Counted from the first letter of the stretch, positions 1 to 10,024 are shown. The stretch is 64,000 nt of DNA from Vibrio sp. 99-70-13A1 (GCF_013114625.1 NZ_VTXD01000004.1:115455-179454), one strand, 5' to 3'. Notes: generated by a model not told the origin, from the sequence alone. A program made the numbers and translations.

Positions 1-18
1 TGATCTGGATACTTTCTA

Positions 19-1023
19 ATGATAACTAAAAATTTGCCCCTTACTGATTTGCACCGCCATTTAGACGGTAACATTCGTACTCAAACTATCTTAGATTTGG
101 GTCAGAAGTTTGGTGTTGCGTTACCAGCTTATGATGTTGAGGCTCTAACACCACATGTTCAGATTGTTGAAGCAGAACCTTCACTAGTGGCATTTCTTTC
201 TAAGCTTGATTGGGGTGTTGCGGTTCTTGGTGATTTAGATGCATGTCGTCGTGTTGCTTACGAAAATGTCGAAGACGCACTGAACGCTCAAATTGATTAC
301 GCAGAGCTGCGCTTCTCACCTTACTACATGGCAATGAAGCATAAACTTCCGGTTGCTGGCGTAGTCGAAGCTGTTGTAGACGGCGTCGAAGCTGGTATGC
401 GTGACTTTGGTGTAAAAGCGAACCTAATTGGTATCATGAGCCGTACTTTCGGAACCGATGCATGCCAACAAGAGTTAGACGCTATTCTGACTCAGAAAGA
501 TAAAATTGTAGCTGTTGATTTAGCTGGCGATGAACTGGGTCAGCCTGGTGACCGCTTTGTTACTCACTTCAAACAAGTGCGTGATGCAGGTATGAATGTA
601 ACCGTGCATGCAGGAGAAGCGGCTGGTGCAGAAAGCATGTGGCAGGCAATTCAAGAACTAGGTGCTACTCGTATTGGTCACGGCGTGAAAGCGATCCACG
701 ATCCAAAACTAATGGATTACCTTGCTGAAAACCGTATTGGTATTGAGTCTTGCCTGACTTCAAACTTCCAAACAAGCACAGTTGAGACTCTTGCAAACCA
801 CCCTGTTAAGCAATTCCTTGAGCACGGTGTTATGGCGTGTCTAAATACAGATGATCCTGCAGTTGAAGGCATTGAACTGCCTTACGAATACGAAGTTGCA
901 GCGCCACAGGCTGGTTTAAGCCAAGCACAAATTCGTCAAGCTCAAATCAACGGTCTTGACCTTGCTTTCATCTCTGATGCAGAGAAAAAAGAGCTAAAAG
1001 ATAAAGTAGCCAATCGCGCTTAA
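19..1023 (+). CDS. add: Adenosine deaminase
   Basis: Purine salvage enzyme that hydrolyses adenosine or deoxyadenosine to inosine or deoxyinosine in the cytoplasm. The 334-residue product has the family length. The metal-binding HxH motif (H12, H14 in LHRHLDG) is at the N-terminus, HAGE begins near residue 197, SCLTSN follows, and the catalytic TDD lies near 277-279. All zinc ligands and catalytic residues of the adenosine/AMP deaminase TIM barrel are therefore present. It stands alone on the plus strand and converges on hemN across a shared terminator. Its upstream region is mostly outside the window, so the promoter cannot be judged. Confidence 0.95.
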   Translation: MITKNLPLTDLHRHLDGNIRTQTILDLGQKFGVALPAYDVEALTPHVQIVEAEPSLVAFLSKLDWGVAVLGDLDACRRVAYENVEDALNAQIDYAELRFSPYYMAMKHKLPVAGVVEAVVDGVEAGMRDFGVKANLIGIMSRTFGTDACQQELDAILTQKDKIVAVDLAGDELGQPGDRFVTHFKQVRDAGMNVTVHAGEAAGAESMWQAIQELGATRIGHGVKAIHDPKLMDYLAENRIGIESCLTSNFQTSTVETLANHPVKQFLEHGVMACLNTDDPAVEGIELPYEYEVAAPQAGLSQAQIRQAQINGLDLAFISDAEKKELKDKVANRA

Positions 1024-1042
1024 TGACTTAATGCTATAACAC

Positions 1043-1098
1043 TTTAGTGCTTTAGTGCTTTAGTGCTTTAGTGCTTTAGTGCTTTAGTGCTTTAGTGC
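1043..1098. repeat. Seven perfect tandem copies of an 8-bp unit
   Basis: The unit TTTAGTGC is repeated seven times without mismatch, 20 bp after the add stop codon and before the add/hemN terminator. A microsatellite of this kind can change copy number by slipped-strand replication. Here it is outside any reading frame, so it could only affect the 3' UTR of add. Seen directly; function unknown. Confidence 0.95.
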
Positions 1099-1116
1099 TT
1101 AGCAAAGTCTAGAAAC

Positions 1117-1147
1117 AAAAATGCCAGCTTAATGCTGGCATTTTTTA
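1117..1147. terminator. Bidirectional rho-independent terminator between add and hemN
   Basis: The stem ATGCCAGC/GCTGGCAT is flanked by an A-run on the left and a T-run on the right. It can therefore end transcripts of both convergent genes. Confidence 0.9.
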
Positions 1148-1173
1148 TGGAATCGAATATTTAACGCAACAAG

Positions 1174-2565
1174 TTAAATCACTCGTGAGAACTGCTGCTG
1201 ACGCGCTTTAGCACGCAAGTACTTATCGAAGCACATACAAATATTTCGGATCAATAAACGACCACGTAGAGTCACTCGAATTTCTTTATCATCCACTTCA
1301 ACCAGCTCATCATTAATGAATGTCTGCAGAAGACCTAAGTCCTCTTTGAAATATTGATTAAAGGTGACTGAAAATTCAGACTCGATCTTAGTTTTGTCCA
1401 ATTTGAAGTTACAAATCAGCTGTTTAATCACTTCGCGGCGCAGTAAATCATCACCATCAAGTGCTACCCCTTTCCATAAAGCATGGCGTAGGTCATTCAC
1501 TTGCGCGTAGTACTTCTTCAGATCTTTTTGGTTTTGCGCGTAAGCGTCTCCCATCATAGAGATAGCGGATACACCAAAGCCAACCAAATCAGCTTCACCT
1601 TGTGTGGTGTAGCCTTGGAAATTACGATGCAAAACGCCTTCACGCTGAGCAACTGCCAGCTCATCATCAGGTAAAGCAAAGTGATCCATACCAATGAACT
1701 GATAGCCCGCACCAGTTAAAGTCGCGATAGTATCTTGTAAAATGCCCATGCGCTCTTCAGCAACCGGTAAATCTTCTTCTTTGATTTTACGTTGAGCAGC
1801 AAACAATTGCGGCATGTGTGCGTAGTTAAATACAGACAAACGACCTGGTTGCATTTCTAACACTTGCTTTAAAGTTTCAGCAAAAGATACCTTTGTCTGC
1901 TTAGGCAAGCCATAGATTAAATCGAGGTTCGTCGAGCGGAAACCTAGGTCTTTCGCGCGCTTAACCATTGCGATAATAAAATCTTCATCTTGCTCACGGT
2001 TAACCAGCTTTTGCACTTCTTTATTGAAATCTTGAACACCGATACTTAAACGGTTGAAACCTTCGCTACGTAGGTGGTCAAGCATATCTAGCTCAATTTC
2101 ACGTGGGTCAACTTCAATACTGATTTCAGCGGTTTCAACAAAATGAAACTCATCATGAATGATCTTCATTAGACGAGTAATTTGCGCTTTATTCAAGAAT
2201 GTTGGCGTACCACCACCAAAGTGCAACTGAGTCACGTTACGACCATGCAATAGAGAAGCGCGCTGGCGAATCTCATGTTCTATCACATCAAGATACTCAT
2301 CCGCTTTGTGAGAATGACGAGTGATCACTTTATTACAACCGCAGTAATAGCAAAGCTTATGACAGAATGGGATGTGCACATACAAAGATAGTGGTCGATC
2401 AGGGTACTGGGTACACGCCATGTCATAATCTGCTACCGTGAACGCTTCATGAAACTCCAACGCCGTTGGGTATGAAGTGTAGCGCGGTCCAGAATAGTTG
2501 TACTTGTCTAAGATGGCTTGATCCCAAACGATTTGCTGGTTGGTTACGACTGGCTGACTCGACAT
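1174..2565 (-). CDS. hemN: Oxygen-independent coproporphyrinogen III dehydrogenase (radical SAM)
   Basis: Anaerobic haem synthesis enzyme that oxidatively decarboxylates coproporphyrinogen III to protoporphyrinogen IX using two SAM molecules. The radical-SAM cluster motif CHKLCYYC (CX3CX2C) follows the HIPF sequence, and the GGGTPTFL SAM motif and the HemN C-terminal domain ending in QQFSRVI are present. The open frame continues 14 codons upstream, but the start at 2565 (MSSQPVV) matches family length (463 aa here, about 457 in E. coli) and has GGAA upstream. It lies at the end of a leftward run behind the DUF2489/yihI genes but is separated from them by a terminator, so it probably has its own promoter. 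Confidence 0.95.
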   Translation of the reverse strand: MSSQPVVTNQQIVWDQAILDKYNYSGPRYTSYPTALEFHEAFTVADYDMACTQYPDRPLSLYVHIPFCHKLCYYCGCNKVITRHSHKADEYLDVIEHEIRQRASLLHGRNVTQLHFGGGTPTFLNKAQITRLMKIIHDEFHFVETAEISIEVDPREIELDMLDHLRSEGFNRLSIGVQDFNKEVQKLVNREQDEDFIIAMVKRAKDLGFRSTNLDLIYGLPKQTKVSFAETLKQVLEMQPGRLSVFNYAHMPQLFAAQRKIKEEDLPVAEERMGILQDTIATLTGAGYQFIGMDHFALPDDELAVAQREGVLHRNFQGYTTQGEADLVGFGVSAISMMGDAYAQNQKDLKKYYAQVNDLRHALWKGVALDGDDLLRREVIKQLICNFKLDKTKIESEFSVTFNQYFKEDLGLLQTFINDELVEVDDKEIRVTLRGRLLIRNICMCFDKYLRAKARQQQFSRVI

Positions 2566-2741
2566 GATGGTATTTCCGGTTAAGATCAGTTGCACATGAG
2601 CGCCCACTGATCAGTTTACATACTTAAAATTATAGACTGGCTATTCTGCCATATGACTTTCAAAGCAGTTTGATGCGACAACAAGTTTTGGCAATTAATA
2701 TTCAGAACTGCTAGCACGATCACTCATGCCTGCTTTAAAAC

Positions 2742-2772
2742 AAAAAGGCTTACCAGTTTCAGTAAGCCTTTG
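2742..2772 (-). terminator. Terminator of the yihI/DUF2489 operon
   Basis: The hairpin AAAGGCTTAC/GTAAGCCTTT is followed on the minus strand by a short T-run. It lies just past the stop of the DUF2489 gene. Confidence 0.85.
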
Positions 2773-2775
2773 GGG

Positions 2776-3264
2776 TTATATCATTTGGATGTTGATTTGA
2801 TTGTTGAGCGGTTGCACCTTTTTCTGGAGCACCTTTAACTCTTCAATAATCGTATCATTCAAGCGGGTTTCAGCTTTATATCGTGCTAGGTTTTGTTCCA
2901 TACGCTCTTTCTTCGCGAGCGCTTGCCTATCATCACCACGAGCCATACTTTCTACAATATGGAAAAGTTCAGACGTTGCTGGATATTCCGCATCAAAGTC
3001 GACACGTTCATCACCTTGAACATTATCCATAATGTAATAAATACGAATGCTCAATTCTGATAAGTCGCATTGACCTTGGATACCAGCTAAACATAACGTA
3101 TTTATGTTTTCATAAATGTTCGCGTTGCGTTTTTCAATCGCTAACGCTTGATGCTGTTTTTGCAGTTCCGTCTGCTTCTTCACTTGAAGTAGAAGGTAAC
3201 CTGCATAAGCACCTAAGCCGAGAATGATCACTCCACCAGCAATGGCTAATAAGGTTACATTCAT
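2776..3264 (-). CDS. DUF2489 family inner-membrane protein
   Basis: Function unknown. The 162-residue product has one N-terminal transmembrane helix (about residues 5-26). A soluble, helix-rich, probably coiled-coil segment follows, with two cysteines (LCLAGIQGQC) around residue 60. This matches the DUF2489 family found beside yihI and hemN in vibrios. It starts 6 bp after the yihI stop, so the two are almost certainly co-transcribed. No catalytic motif is visible. Confidence 0.8.
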   Translation of the reverse strand: MNVTLLAIAGGVIILGLGAYAGYLLLQVKKQTELQKQHQALAIEKRNANIYENINTLCLAGIQGQCDLSELSIRIYYIMDNVQGDERVDFDAEYPATSELFHIVESMARGDDRQALAKKERMEQNLARYKAETRLNDTIIEELKVLQKKVQPLNNQINIQMI

Positions 3265-3270
3265 TCGATA

Positions 3271-3840
3271 TTACCCTTTAAAACTGTCTAGATCGAAGTC
3301 TTCAAACTGAGATAGCAAGTCTTCATCAGAACTCGCTTTCTTTTTCTTAGCGACTACAGGCGTTTCTTCAAAGATTTCATCTTCAGATTCTTCGTCTTCT
3401 TCTGGCTCTAATAAACCAAGACGGCCCATTAGATGCTCAATACGATCCAGTTTTTCATCAACAAATTTCTGTAGACCTGCACCTAGGTTTTCACCATTTT
3501 CAATGCGATCTAGTAGAGTATTCAGTTGAGCATCGTTCTCAAGCATTTCAAGTTCTTGCTCGTTAGAAAGCTTACGCTCTTGCTTATTCGGCTTTTTAGC
3601 CGGCTCAACGATCAATGGAATTTTTTTCTTGCTACCTAAACGAGGGTCGCGATTTTGTGCAGCTTTACGTTGCTGTGCATCGCTACCATCTGAGTGTCGG
3701 CTGCCTGATTTTAAGCCTTTACGCTTTTTAATACGCTTACGTTCACGGCCTTCAACATTAGACTCACTACGGTTTCTTGTAACCATAGGTTCTGGAGCAC
3801 CGAGTGCTCCCGGCTTTCTTGATTTCTTACTACGACCCAT
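3271..3840 (-). CDS. yihI: Der GTPase-activating protein YihI
   Basis: Known family role: YihI stimulates GTP hydrolysis by the double-G-domain ribosome-assembly GTPase Der and so delays late 50S maturation. The 189-residue protein has a very basic N-terminal third (KKSRKPG, RKRIKKRKG) and an acidic C-terminal tail (EPEEDEESEDE), the charge layout typical of YihI. It is slightly longer than the E. coli protein (169 aa). The start codon overlaps the stop of the upstream methyltransferase by one base, so translation is probably coupled. Position next to hemN and csrC matches E. coli. Confidence 0.92.
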   Translation of the reverse strand: MGRSKKSRKPGALGAPEPMVTRNRSESNVEGRERKRIKKRKGLKSGSRHSDGSDAQQRKAAQNRDPRLGSKKKIPLIVEPAKKPNKQERKLSNEQELEMLENDAQLNTLLDRIENGENLGAGLQKFVDEKLDRIEHLMGRLGLLEPEEDEESEDEIFEETPVVAKKKKASSDEDLLSQFEDFDLDSFKG

Positions 3841-4484
3841 TACTGCAGTTTCCTCAGTAAAATTACATCATTTCCAACAAATTCTAGTTCGAGCTTATCC
3901 CGCTCAGCCAAAAACTGGAATGTTTGACGACTAAAGAAGACTACATGCGTAGGATCATTCTTGTAGTGCCAACCAGCAAACGCATCTACGTCTATTACTA
4001 GCTTGGTCATTAAACCAATCCAGCCGTCTGGCTTAACTAAATTTAACCATTGCTGCCAAATTTTATCCGGTTGATAGAGATGCTCTATTACCTCAGTGGC
4101 AGTCATAAAGTCGTACGTTTTTTCCAACACCGAAGTTTCGGGATGGTAATAGATATCGTACAAATCCATAGTGTGTCCGGCTTCTTCTAACATAATAGAT
4201 AATGTAGGACCGGGACCACAACCAAAATCCAACCCATGTGAATTGGATGAAATTTTTCCTGTTAACGGTTCAGCTATACGAGATAAAAATCGACGATAGC
4301 CTGCATCATTCGGATCGTTCTCATGGAGATCGTATTGCGCTTTTTCTTCGCTTGCAGCTAATCGTTGTTGAGGATTAACAAATACCAACTCACATTGCTG
4401 ACATTGCAAAAATTCTCTGCGTTTGTCTTCAAAGTAGTGATTCACATCATCGTGATGGCATAAGGGACAAGTATACATGCGCAC
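3840..4484 (-). CDS. Class I SAM-dependent methyltransferase with N-terminal zinc ribbon
   Basis: The 214-residue product begins with a CPLC...CQQC zinc-ribbon pattern (two CxxC knuckles, residues about 5-30). A methyltransferase fold follows, with SAM motif I LDFGCGPGPT, the post-I acidic strand MDLYD and ATEVIEHL. The substrate cannot be read from the sequence; relatives with this ribbon act on small molecules, sugars or proteins. It is the first gene of a tight operon with yihI and DUF2489 (stop/start overlap). The CsrC-type RNA terminates about 80 bp upstream on the same strand. Confidence 0.8.
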   Translation of the reverse strand: MRMYTCPLCHHDDVNHYFEDKRREFLQCQQCELVFVNPQQRLAASEEKAQYDLHENDPNDAGYRRFLSRIAEPLTGKISSNSHGLDFGCGPGPTLSIMLEEAGHTMDLYDIYYHPETSVLEKTYDFMTATEVIEHLYQPDKIWQQWLNLVKPDGWIGLMTKLVIDVDAFAGWHYKNDPTHVVFFSRQTFQFLAERDKLELEFVGNDVILLRKLQ

Positions 4485-4563
4485 ATCCTTAAACAGGGAT
4501 GCGAAACATACCAGAAAGTGCGTATATAGTGGAGTGGTATTGGGTGTTTTTTCATCAAACCAA

Positions 4564-4850
4564 TAAAAAAAGCGATAGGAAAACCTATCGCTCTCTAAAT
4601 CTGCCTATTATGGCCAAAGTTTGTATACTCAACTTGGTACACAAATCTCCATTTGTTATTGGTGCTTTCCTTGCCAAGTTTGTTTGTTGGTCATCATCCT
4701 GATGAATTTTGGCTTTCCTTTTCTAACACCTTGTTACTGGGCCATCCTAGCCTGATCCATTTCTGTCTATACCTTCAGACAAGTCGATCATCCATATCTA
4801 GTTCAGCTCCTTGCTGATAGTGGGTACTTTACCCTTCTAGACTTAGACTG
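4564..4850 (-). ncRNA. csrC: CsrB/CsrC-family small RNA (CsrA-sequestering)
   Basis: Read on the minus strand, this roughly 285-nt stretch contains at least eight GGA motifs. Several sit in the loops of perfect small hairpins: CAGC-AAGGA-GCTG (4804-4816), TCATC-AGGAT-GATGA, and ACAAAT-GGAG-ATTTGT. This is the signature of RNAs that titrate CsrA. It ends in a strong terminator, AGCGATAGG/CCTATCGCT plus seven T. In E. coli csrC lies between engB (yihA) and yihI, and the same neighbours flank it here, with a cytochrome c4 gene and a methyltransferase inserted. The 5' end is an estimate. Two short open frames in this interval are by-products of the RNA sequence. Confidence 0.85.
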
Positions 4851-4951
4851 CAATGGCTTCACATCACAATTTTCAAACGTTCAATCATCAATTTATAAAG
4901 CGTCTAATTTTCATTACGTTAGAAAACAAGCTCTATGAACGTGCGGTAAAT

Positions 4952-4969
4952 AATAGCCGATCTCTCACA
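4952..4969 (-). promoter_or_regulatory. Candidate VarA/UvrY/GacA upstream activating site for csrC
   Basis: Minus strand TGTGAGAGATCGGCTATT resembles the 18-bp GacA-family box (TGTAAG-N6-CTTACA): the left half is near perfect and the right half degenerate. It lies about 100 bp upstream of the estimated RNA start, a usual place for the response-regulator site in csr RNA promoters. Inference from motif and position. Confidence 0.5.
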
Positions 4970-5070
4970 AATACAGAGGAGGGAATAGAACTTACACCAA
5001 TAGCGACTCACTGCACGTATCGAAAAACGACATCATAAATTCTCTCGAAGTTCTATATTTGCCACATAAA

Positions 5071-5107
5071 AGAAACGCCCCTACCGTATTCCGATAGGGG
5101 CGTTTCT
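5071..5107. terminator. Terminator downstream of cytochrome c4
   Basis: Long stem AGAAACGCCCCTA/TAGGGGCGTTTCT with flanking A/T. It ends the leftward cytochrome c4 transcript before the csrC promoter region. Confidence 0.85.
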
Positions 5108-5171
5108 CAATTCTGTGCTCGAACGTAGATGTAATTCAGACCTATTTATTATTTTTATAGGTTAAGAATGA

Positions 5172-5789
5172 TTAGTGTAGGCCACCAACGTATTTAGATA
5201 GGGTGTCGATATCTGCATCTGTTAACTTTTTAGCAACATCACGCATCATCGCATTCATATCATTATTACGGCTACCATCGCGGAACTTTTCTAGCTGCGC
5301 TTTGATATAGTCAGCATGCTGACCTGAAACTTTAGGGAAACCCGAAAGTTCAGTACCGTTACCACGCGGTCCATGACATGCGATACATGCCGTAATGCCG
5401 CGCTCTGAATTACCAGCGGTATATAAAGCTTTACCTTCAGCAACCACGTTTTCTGGTGTTGAATTATTTGAGATAGGTAGAGAGGCGTAATATGCCGCTA
5501 GATCCGCCATATCTTCTTCAGACAAAGGCATCGCCATCGCACCCATTACAGGCTCGTATCGACCTTGCTTACCACCACTTGTCATACCTAACTTGAGCTC
5601 TTTTAACTGCTTCTCAAGGTACTTGGCATGTTGACCTGCCAGTTTAGGGTACTGTGTGATTAAGCTGTTGCCATCTGCACCGTGGCAGGCAACACATGTT
5701 TGTGATTTGGCTTTACCAGCTTCAATACTACCTTGAGCCCATACAGAGCAGCTGGCTAAAAGACTCAAAATTAGCGCTAATTTCTTCAT
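5172..5789 (-). CDS. Dihaem cytochrome c4
   Basis: Periplasmic electron carrier that passes electrons to terminal oxidases. The 205-residue precursor has a Sec signal peptide (residues 1-19, cleaved after VWAQ or nearby). Two tandem class I cytochrome domains follow, each with a CxxCH haem site: CVACH at residues 32-36 and CIACH in the second half. Each has a distal methionine region ([18 protein letters not shown]). It is divergent from engB, with about 150 bp between the genes. In vibrios c4 and c5 commonly feed cbb3-type oxidases; the c5 partner is at 53 kb in this window. Confidence 0.92.
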   Translation of the reverse strand: MKKLALILSLLASCSVWAQGSIEAGKAKSQTCVACHGADGNSLITQYPKLAGQHAKYLEKQLKELKLGMTSGGKQGRYEPVMGAMAMPLSEEDMADLAAYYASLPISNNSTPENVVAEGKALYTAGNSERGITACIACHGPRGNGTELSGFPKVSGQHADYIKAQLEKFRDGSRNNDMNAMMRDVAKKLTDADIDTLSKYVGGLH

Positions 5790-5937
5790 GACATTCCATT
5801 ATAATTATCAAGCTTCCAGTACCACTCTATGTTGCCACTCATGGTACAATAGGCGACCTTATGCCGAGCACGGTTATTTTACACAAATTCACAAAAAAGT
5901 AATCAATCGACTACACAAAGTCGAGATGGAGTTAACA

Positions 5938-6597
5938 GTGAGCGTAAAAATTCATTATCAAAAGACGCATTTCATTACTAGTGCACCCGATATTCGTCAC
6001 TTACCAGAAGACGAAGGTATCGAAATTGCGTTTGCAGGACGCTCCAATGCTGGTAAATCTAGTGCACTAAATCGCCTAACCAACCAGAAAGGTTTAGCGA
6101 AAACCAGTAAAACACCAGGTCGAACTCAACTTATTAACTTATTTAAGGTTGATGAAGGTTGTCATATTGTCGATCTTCCTGGATATGGATTCGCACAAGT
6201 TCCTCTAGAACTGAAGAAAAAGTGGCAACAGTCTCTTGGTGAATACCTACAGCGTCGTGAATGCTTAAAAGGTCTTGTTGTGTTGATGGATATCCGTCAT
6301 CCAATGAAAGATCTCGATCAGCAGATGATCTACTGGGCAATCGACAGCCGTATTCCAGTACAAGTTCTACTAACCAAAGCTGATAAGTTAAAGAGTGGCG
6401 CTCGTAAAGCACAACTTCTCAAGATCCGTAAAGACGCCGAGTCTTTTGGTGGTGATGTGAACGTTGATGTTTTCTCTTCACTGAAAGGTTTAGGAGTTGA
6501 TCAGCTGCGCAGTAAGCTTGATTCTTGGTTTGCACCTGCATTTGCTCATCTTCTAGAAGAAGATCTGGACAACGATGTAGATTCAAACGACGAATAA
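5938..6597 (+). CDS. engB: Ribosome biogenesis GTP-binding protein EngB (YsxC/YihA)
   Basis: Essential TRAFAC GTPase that acts late in 50S assembly. Counting from the chosen GTG start, the P-loop GRSNAGKS is at residues 34-41. DLPGYGF (G3), TKADK (G4) and the FSSLKG segment follow, giving a 219-residue protein close to family size. The open frame extends 50 codons upstream, but GTG at 5938 is preceded by GGAG at good spacing and begins the conserved SVKIHYQ sequence. It is separated from Spot 42 and polA downstream by its own terminator. Confidence 0.93.
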   Translation: MSVKIHYQKTHFITSAPDIRHLPEDEGIEIAFAGRSNAGKSSALNRLTNQKGLAKTSKTPGRTQLINLFKVDEGCHIVDLPGYGFAQVPLELKKKWQQSLGEYLQRRECLKGLVVLMDIRHPMKDLDQQMIYWAIDSRIPVQVLLTKADKLKSGARKAQLLKIRKDAESFGGDVNVDVFSSLKGLGVDQLRSKLDSWFAPAFAHLLEEDLDNDVDSNDE

Positions 6598-6668
6598 ACA
6601 CGATCGCAATAGCTGCTTCGTAAATGACAGTGGCTAGAAGAGATCAGTTCGAAGAAAAAGTTAAATAT

Positions 6669-6695
6669 AGCCTCGCATCATTGCGAGGCTTTTTT
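6669..6695 (+). terminator. engB terminator
   Basis: AGCCTCGCA/TGCGAGGCT hairpin followed by six T on the plus strand, about 70 bp after the engB stop. Confidence 0.9.
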
Positions 6696-6945
6696 ATGCC
6701 TAATGAATTTTGAAAAGATAAGAGAAACAAGAAACTACTCATCACCAACGGCTAATGAAAAAGCAGAACTAAGCTTATTTAAACGAACAAACAAACAAAT
6801 AGCGATCTTGATTTATAAAGAGAAATAACCCAAGTAGAAAAGAAATAAACTTACAAATAGGGATTTTTCGTTAATAACGGATAAGTACTAAGGACAGGAA
6901 AAAGAGAGAGAAAAAAGGGCTTGTTTGAAATTTTCTTTGCCACAA
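6696..6945. other. A-rich gap between engB terminator and Spot 42; nothing recognised
   Basis: This stretch is purine-rich and AT-rich, with stop codons in all frames. No open frame with a ribosome binding site and no clear hairpin with a U-tract was found. In A. salmonicida an additional small RNA has been reported near spf, but no boundary for one can be supported here. Confidence 0.4.
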
Positions 6946-7051
6946 GAAAAAACGCCCCAGTCAAATACTGACTGGGGCGGCTGAATCAGCCTAATCCAAT
7001 AACGTGAAACAAAAGGTCTGAAAGATAGAACATCTTACCTCTGTACCCTAC
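6946..7051 (-). ncRNA. spf: Spot 42 RNA
   Basis: On the minus strand the RNA begins GTAGGGTACAGAGGTAAGAT and continues through the conserved TTCTATCTTTCAGACCTTTT block. It ends with the terminator CGCCCCAGTCA.../...TGACTGGGGCG plus T-run, as in E. coli Spot 42. It lies between polA and engB as in enterobacteria and other vibrios. Known role: an Hfq-dependent RNA, repressed by CRP-cAMP, that base-pairs with mRNAs of secondary carbon metabolism such as galK, sthA and gltA. Length about 106 nt. Confidence 0.96.
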
Positions 7052-7163
7052 GAGATTAATGTACAACAATTGCTCAGAAATGGAAATAGATTTTGTAGTT
7101 TTTTTTCACTTAAGTTTTATTAAAGAACACAATAGCCATTTATCAATTAACTTTTTTTTAGAT

Positions 7164-7192
7164 AAAAAAAAGCCAGCGTTTGTGCGCTGGCT
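7164..7192 (-). terminator. polA terminator
   Basis: AGCCAGCG/CGCTGGCT stem with an eight-base T-run on the minus strand, shortly after the polA stop and upstream of the spf promoter region. Confidence 0.9.
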
Positions 7193-7225
7193 CATGCTAA
7201 TTATGTCAATAAGCTCTATTTTTGA

Positions 7226-10024
7226 CTAGTGAGCTTGGTCCCAGTTATCTCCGCTACCAGCTTCAGCCACTAAAGGTACTTCTAGATCGGCAGCTGATTC
7301 CATCAATTCCTGTACTTTACTTTCAATTTCAGCCAAAGCTGACTCTTCAACTTCAAAAACCAATTCATCGTGTACTTGCATAAGTAATTTCACACGACCA
7401 TCACCTTCCGCTTGAATCCACTCATCAACAAGAAGCATTGCTTTTTTAATAATATCCGCAGCAGTACCTTGCATTGGTGCATTAATCGCAGCACGTTCAG
7501 CAGCTTTACGACGCATACCGTTACGAGATGAGATTTCAGGAAGATGCAGTCGACGACCATAGATAGTTTCAACAAAGCCTTGCTCTGATGCATTACTACG
7601 GGTGTCTTCCATATATTGCATTACGCCAGGGTAACGTTCGAAGTAAGTATCCATATAGTGCTGTGCTTCACCACGTGGAATGCCTAACTGCTTCGCTAAG
7701 CCGAATGCGCTCATGCCATAAATCAGTCCAAAGTTAACCGCTTTAGCACGGCGACGCTGTTCTGTGGTGACATCATCAATGCTCACACCAATAATTTCAG
7801 CTGCGGTTGCCGCGTGAATATCTTTACCTTGTTGGAAAGCTTCAAGTAACGCTTTATCACCAGATAAGTGCGCCATAATACGCAGCTCAATTTGAGAGTA
7901 ATCGACCGCTAAGATTTTCCAACCGTGAGGTGCAACGAATGCCTGACGAATTCGACGTCCTTCATCGTTACGAATTGGGATATTTTGTAGGTTTGGATCG
8001 GTCGAAGATAAACGCCCTGTTGCCGTAACAGCCTGATGATAAGAAGTATGCACTCGACCCGTTTCAGCATTGATCATCTTAGGCAGCTTGTCAGTATAAG
8101 TAGACTTCAACTTCGCCAAGCCGCGATATTCAATAATCAACTTAGGCAGCGGGTAATCTAATGCTAGCTCTTGAAGTACTTCTTCATTAGTAGAAGCGGC
8201 GCCAGACGGGGTTTTCTTAATAACGGGCAAGCCCATCTTTTCGAATAAGATAGCTTGAAGCTGCTTAGGGGAATTCATATTGAATTCTTGCTCTGCAATC
8301 TCGTAAGCTTTTTGCTCTAATTCATCTAAACGAACCGCGATTTCTTGAGATTGAGCACCCAGCAGCATGTCATCAATAAATACACCAGTACGCTCAATTC
8401 GTGACATGACTGGTACTAGAGGAATTTCAATCTCCTCATAAATGGTTTTCAGCTTTTCGTCTTGCTCAATGTTTTCCATTAAACGATTGTGCAAACGCAA
8501 AGTCACATCGGCATCTTCAGCCGCATATGGTGATGCTTCTTCAATATCGATTTGGTTGAAGGTAAGCTGTTTTTTGCCCTTACCTGCAATTTGCTCGAAT
8601 GAAATGCAGCTATGCTGTAGGAAACGGAGTGCTAAGCTGTCCATATCGTGCTTACCACCTACGCTATTAAAAACGTAAGAAGCGAGCATGGTATCGTGCT
8701 TGATGCCTTTCATTTCGATATCGTAACGAGCCAGTACACTTGCATCATATTTTAGGTTCTGACCAACCTTAGCTTGTGCATCATCTTCTAAAATCGGTTT
8801 CAATTGTTCTAGCACCCAATCACGATCAAGCTGCTCAGGCGCAACTAAGTAATCGTGGGCAACGGGTACATAAGCCGCAATACCTTCTTCTGTCGCAAAT
8901 GACAAACCAACTAGGTTCGCCACCATGTAATCTAAGTTGTCCGTTTCCGTGTCAAAAGCAAAGACATCAGCTGCTTTAAGCTTATCTAGCCACTTAATAA
9001 AAGTGTCTTGGTCAAGAATGGTTTCGTACTGGCTGCGATCAATCGTTACTGCCGATGTATTCATTTCCACACCTGAAGATGCCGCTGGTGCATTGCTACG
9101 TACCGCACCTGATCTTTCATCCGCTTCTACAACGCCATTGCCACCTTCAAGTAGCTCATTGAGCCATGACTTAAAGACTAATTGACCGTAAAGCTTGATC
9201 AACTCATCGGTATTAGGAGTAGCTTTTACTAGGGATTCTGGTGTTTCTTCTAGCTCTACATCTAATTTGATCGTCGCAAGTTCGTAAGACATATCAGCAT
9301 TGTCTTTATTATCAATGAGCTTCTTCGCCATCGTTTTAGAACCACGGAAACCAAGTGCTGCGATGTCATCAAGGTTTTGATACAGCTTTTCAATACTACC
9401 GATGCCTTGAAGTAAAGCCGTTGCCGTTTTATCACCAACCCCAGGAACACCCGGAATGTTATCGACTTTATCGCCCATAAGCGCAAGGTAGTCGATGATA
9501 AGCTCTGGTGGGATACCAAACTTCTCAATTACACCTTCTCTATCCATCACAACATTAGTCATTGTATTGATAAGAGTGACGTTCTCATCTACCAGTTGAG
9601 CCATATCTTTATCGCCCGTACTGATCAGCACTGGGATACCAGCTTTTGAAGCTTGTGAGGCTAAAGTGCCAATCACATCATCGGCTTCTACACCAGAGAT
9701 AGAGATAAGAGGTAGACCCATAGCTCGAATAACGTTGTGCAAAGGTTCTATCTGACAACGTAAATCGTCTGGCATTGGTGGGCGATTTGCTTTGTACTCT
9801 GGATACATATCATCACGGAACGTTTTTCCCTTCGCATCAAAAATTACCGCAATACGATCAGAAGCAAACTGGCGCATCATGCTACGAAGCATGTTCACCA
9901 CACCGTAAACGGCATTTGTTGGAATATCACCATTACTCATGGTGCCTGGGTAGGCATGAAAAGCACGATAAAGGTAAGAAGAACCATCAATAAGGATCAA
10001 TGGATTATCAGGAATACGAGCCAT
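7226..10024 (-). CDS. polA: DNA polymerase I
   Basis: Gap-filling and Okazaki-fragment-processing polymerase, 932 residues. Three domains are seen in order. The 5'-nuclease (about 1-290) carries the [12 protein letters not shown] start and the GDKD and [15 protein letters not shown] acidic clusters. The 3'-5' exonuclease (about 335-520) carries FDTETD and NLKYD. The family A polymerase (about 525-932) carries VDYSQIELR (motif A), [13 protein letters not shown] (motif B) and [10 protein letters not shown] (motif C). No catalytic residue is missing. It is monocistronic: spf and a terminator lie downstream, and ryhB and a DnaA-box-containing gap lie upstream. The start is weak in Shine-Dalgarno terms but is the conserved one. 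Confidence 0.97.
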   Translation of the reverse strand: MARIPDNPLILIDGSSYLYRAFHAYPGTMSNGDIPTNAVYGVVNMLRSMMRQFASDRIAVIFDAKGKTFRDDMYPEYKANRPPMPDDLRCQIEPLHNVIRAMGLPLISISGVEADDVIGTLASQASKAGIPVLISTGDKDMAQLVDENVTLINTMTNVVMDREGVIEKFGIPPELIIDYLALMGDKVDNIPGVPGVGDKTATALLQGIGSIEKLYQNLDDIAALGFRGSKTMAKKLIDNKDNADMSYELATIKLDVELEETPESLVKATPNTDELIKLYGQLVFKSWLNELLEGGNGVVEADERSGAVRSNAPAASSGVEMNTSAVTIDRSQYETILDQDTFIKWLDKLKAADVFAFDTETDNLDYMVANLVGLSFATEEGIAAYVPVAHDYLVAPEQLDRDWVLEQLKPILEDDAQAKVGQNLKYDASVLARYDIEMKGIKHDTMLASYVFNSVGGKHDMDSLALRFLQHSCISFEQIAGKGKKQLTFNQIDIEEASPYAAEDADVTLRLHNRLMENIEQDEKLKTIYEEIEIPLVPVMSRIERTGVFIDDMLLGAQSQEIAVRLDELEQKAYEIAEQEFNMNSPKQLQAILFEKMGLPVIKKTPSGAASTNEEVLQELALDYPLPKLIIEYRGLAKLKSTYTDKLPKMINAETGRVHTSYHQAVTATGRLSSTDPNLQNIPIRNDEGRRIRQAFVAPHGWKILAVDYSQIELRIMAHLSGDKALLEAFQQGKDIHAATAAEIIGVSIDDVTTEQRRRAKAVNFGLIYGMSAFGLAKQLGIPRGEAQHYMDTYFERYPGVMQYMEDTRSNASEQGFVETIYGRRLHLPEISSRNGMRRKAAERAAINAPMQGTAADIIKKAMLLVDEWIQAEGDGRVKLLMQVHDELVFEVEESALAEIESKVQELMESAADLEVPLVAEAGSGDNWDQAH

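Noticed and set aside
2566..2700. Possible FNR box upstream of hemN
   Set aside because: Expected for an anaerobic gene, but no TTGAT-N4-ATCAA sequence with acceptable match was found by eye.
4499..5038. Two short plus-strand open frames (67 and 61 codons) opposite the csrC region
   Set aside because: They lie antisense to an RNA with clear GGA-hairpin structure and its promoter region, show no protein-like composition and have no ribosome sites.
5788..5937. Fifty extra N-terminal codons on EngB
   Set aside because: The stretch covers the divergent promoter region with cytochrome c4 and is not conserved; GTG 5938 has a good ribosome site.
6143..6601. Minus-strand open frames across engB
   Set aside because: They overlap a well-conserved GTPase in antisense and have no independent support.
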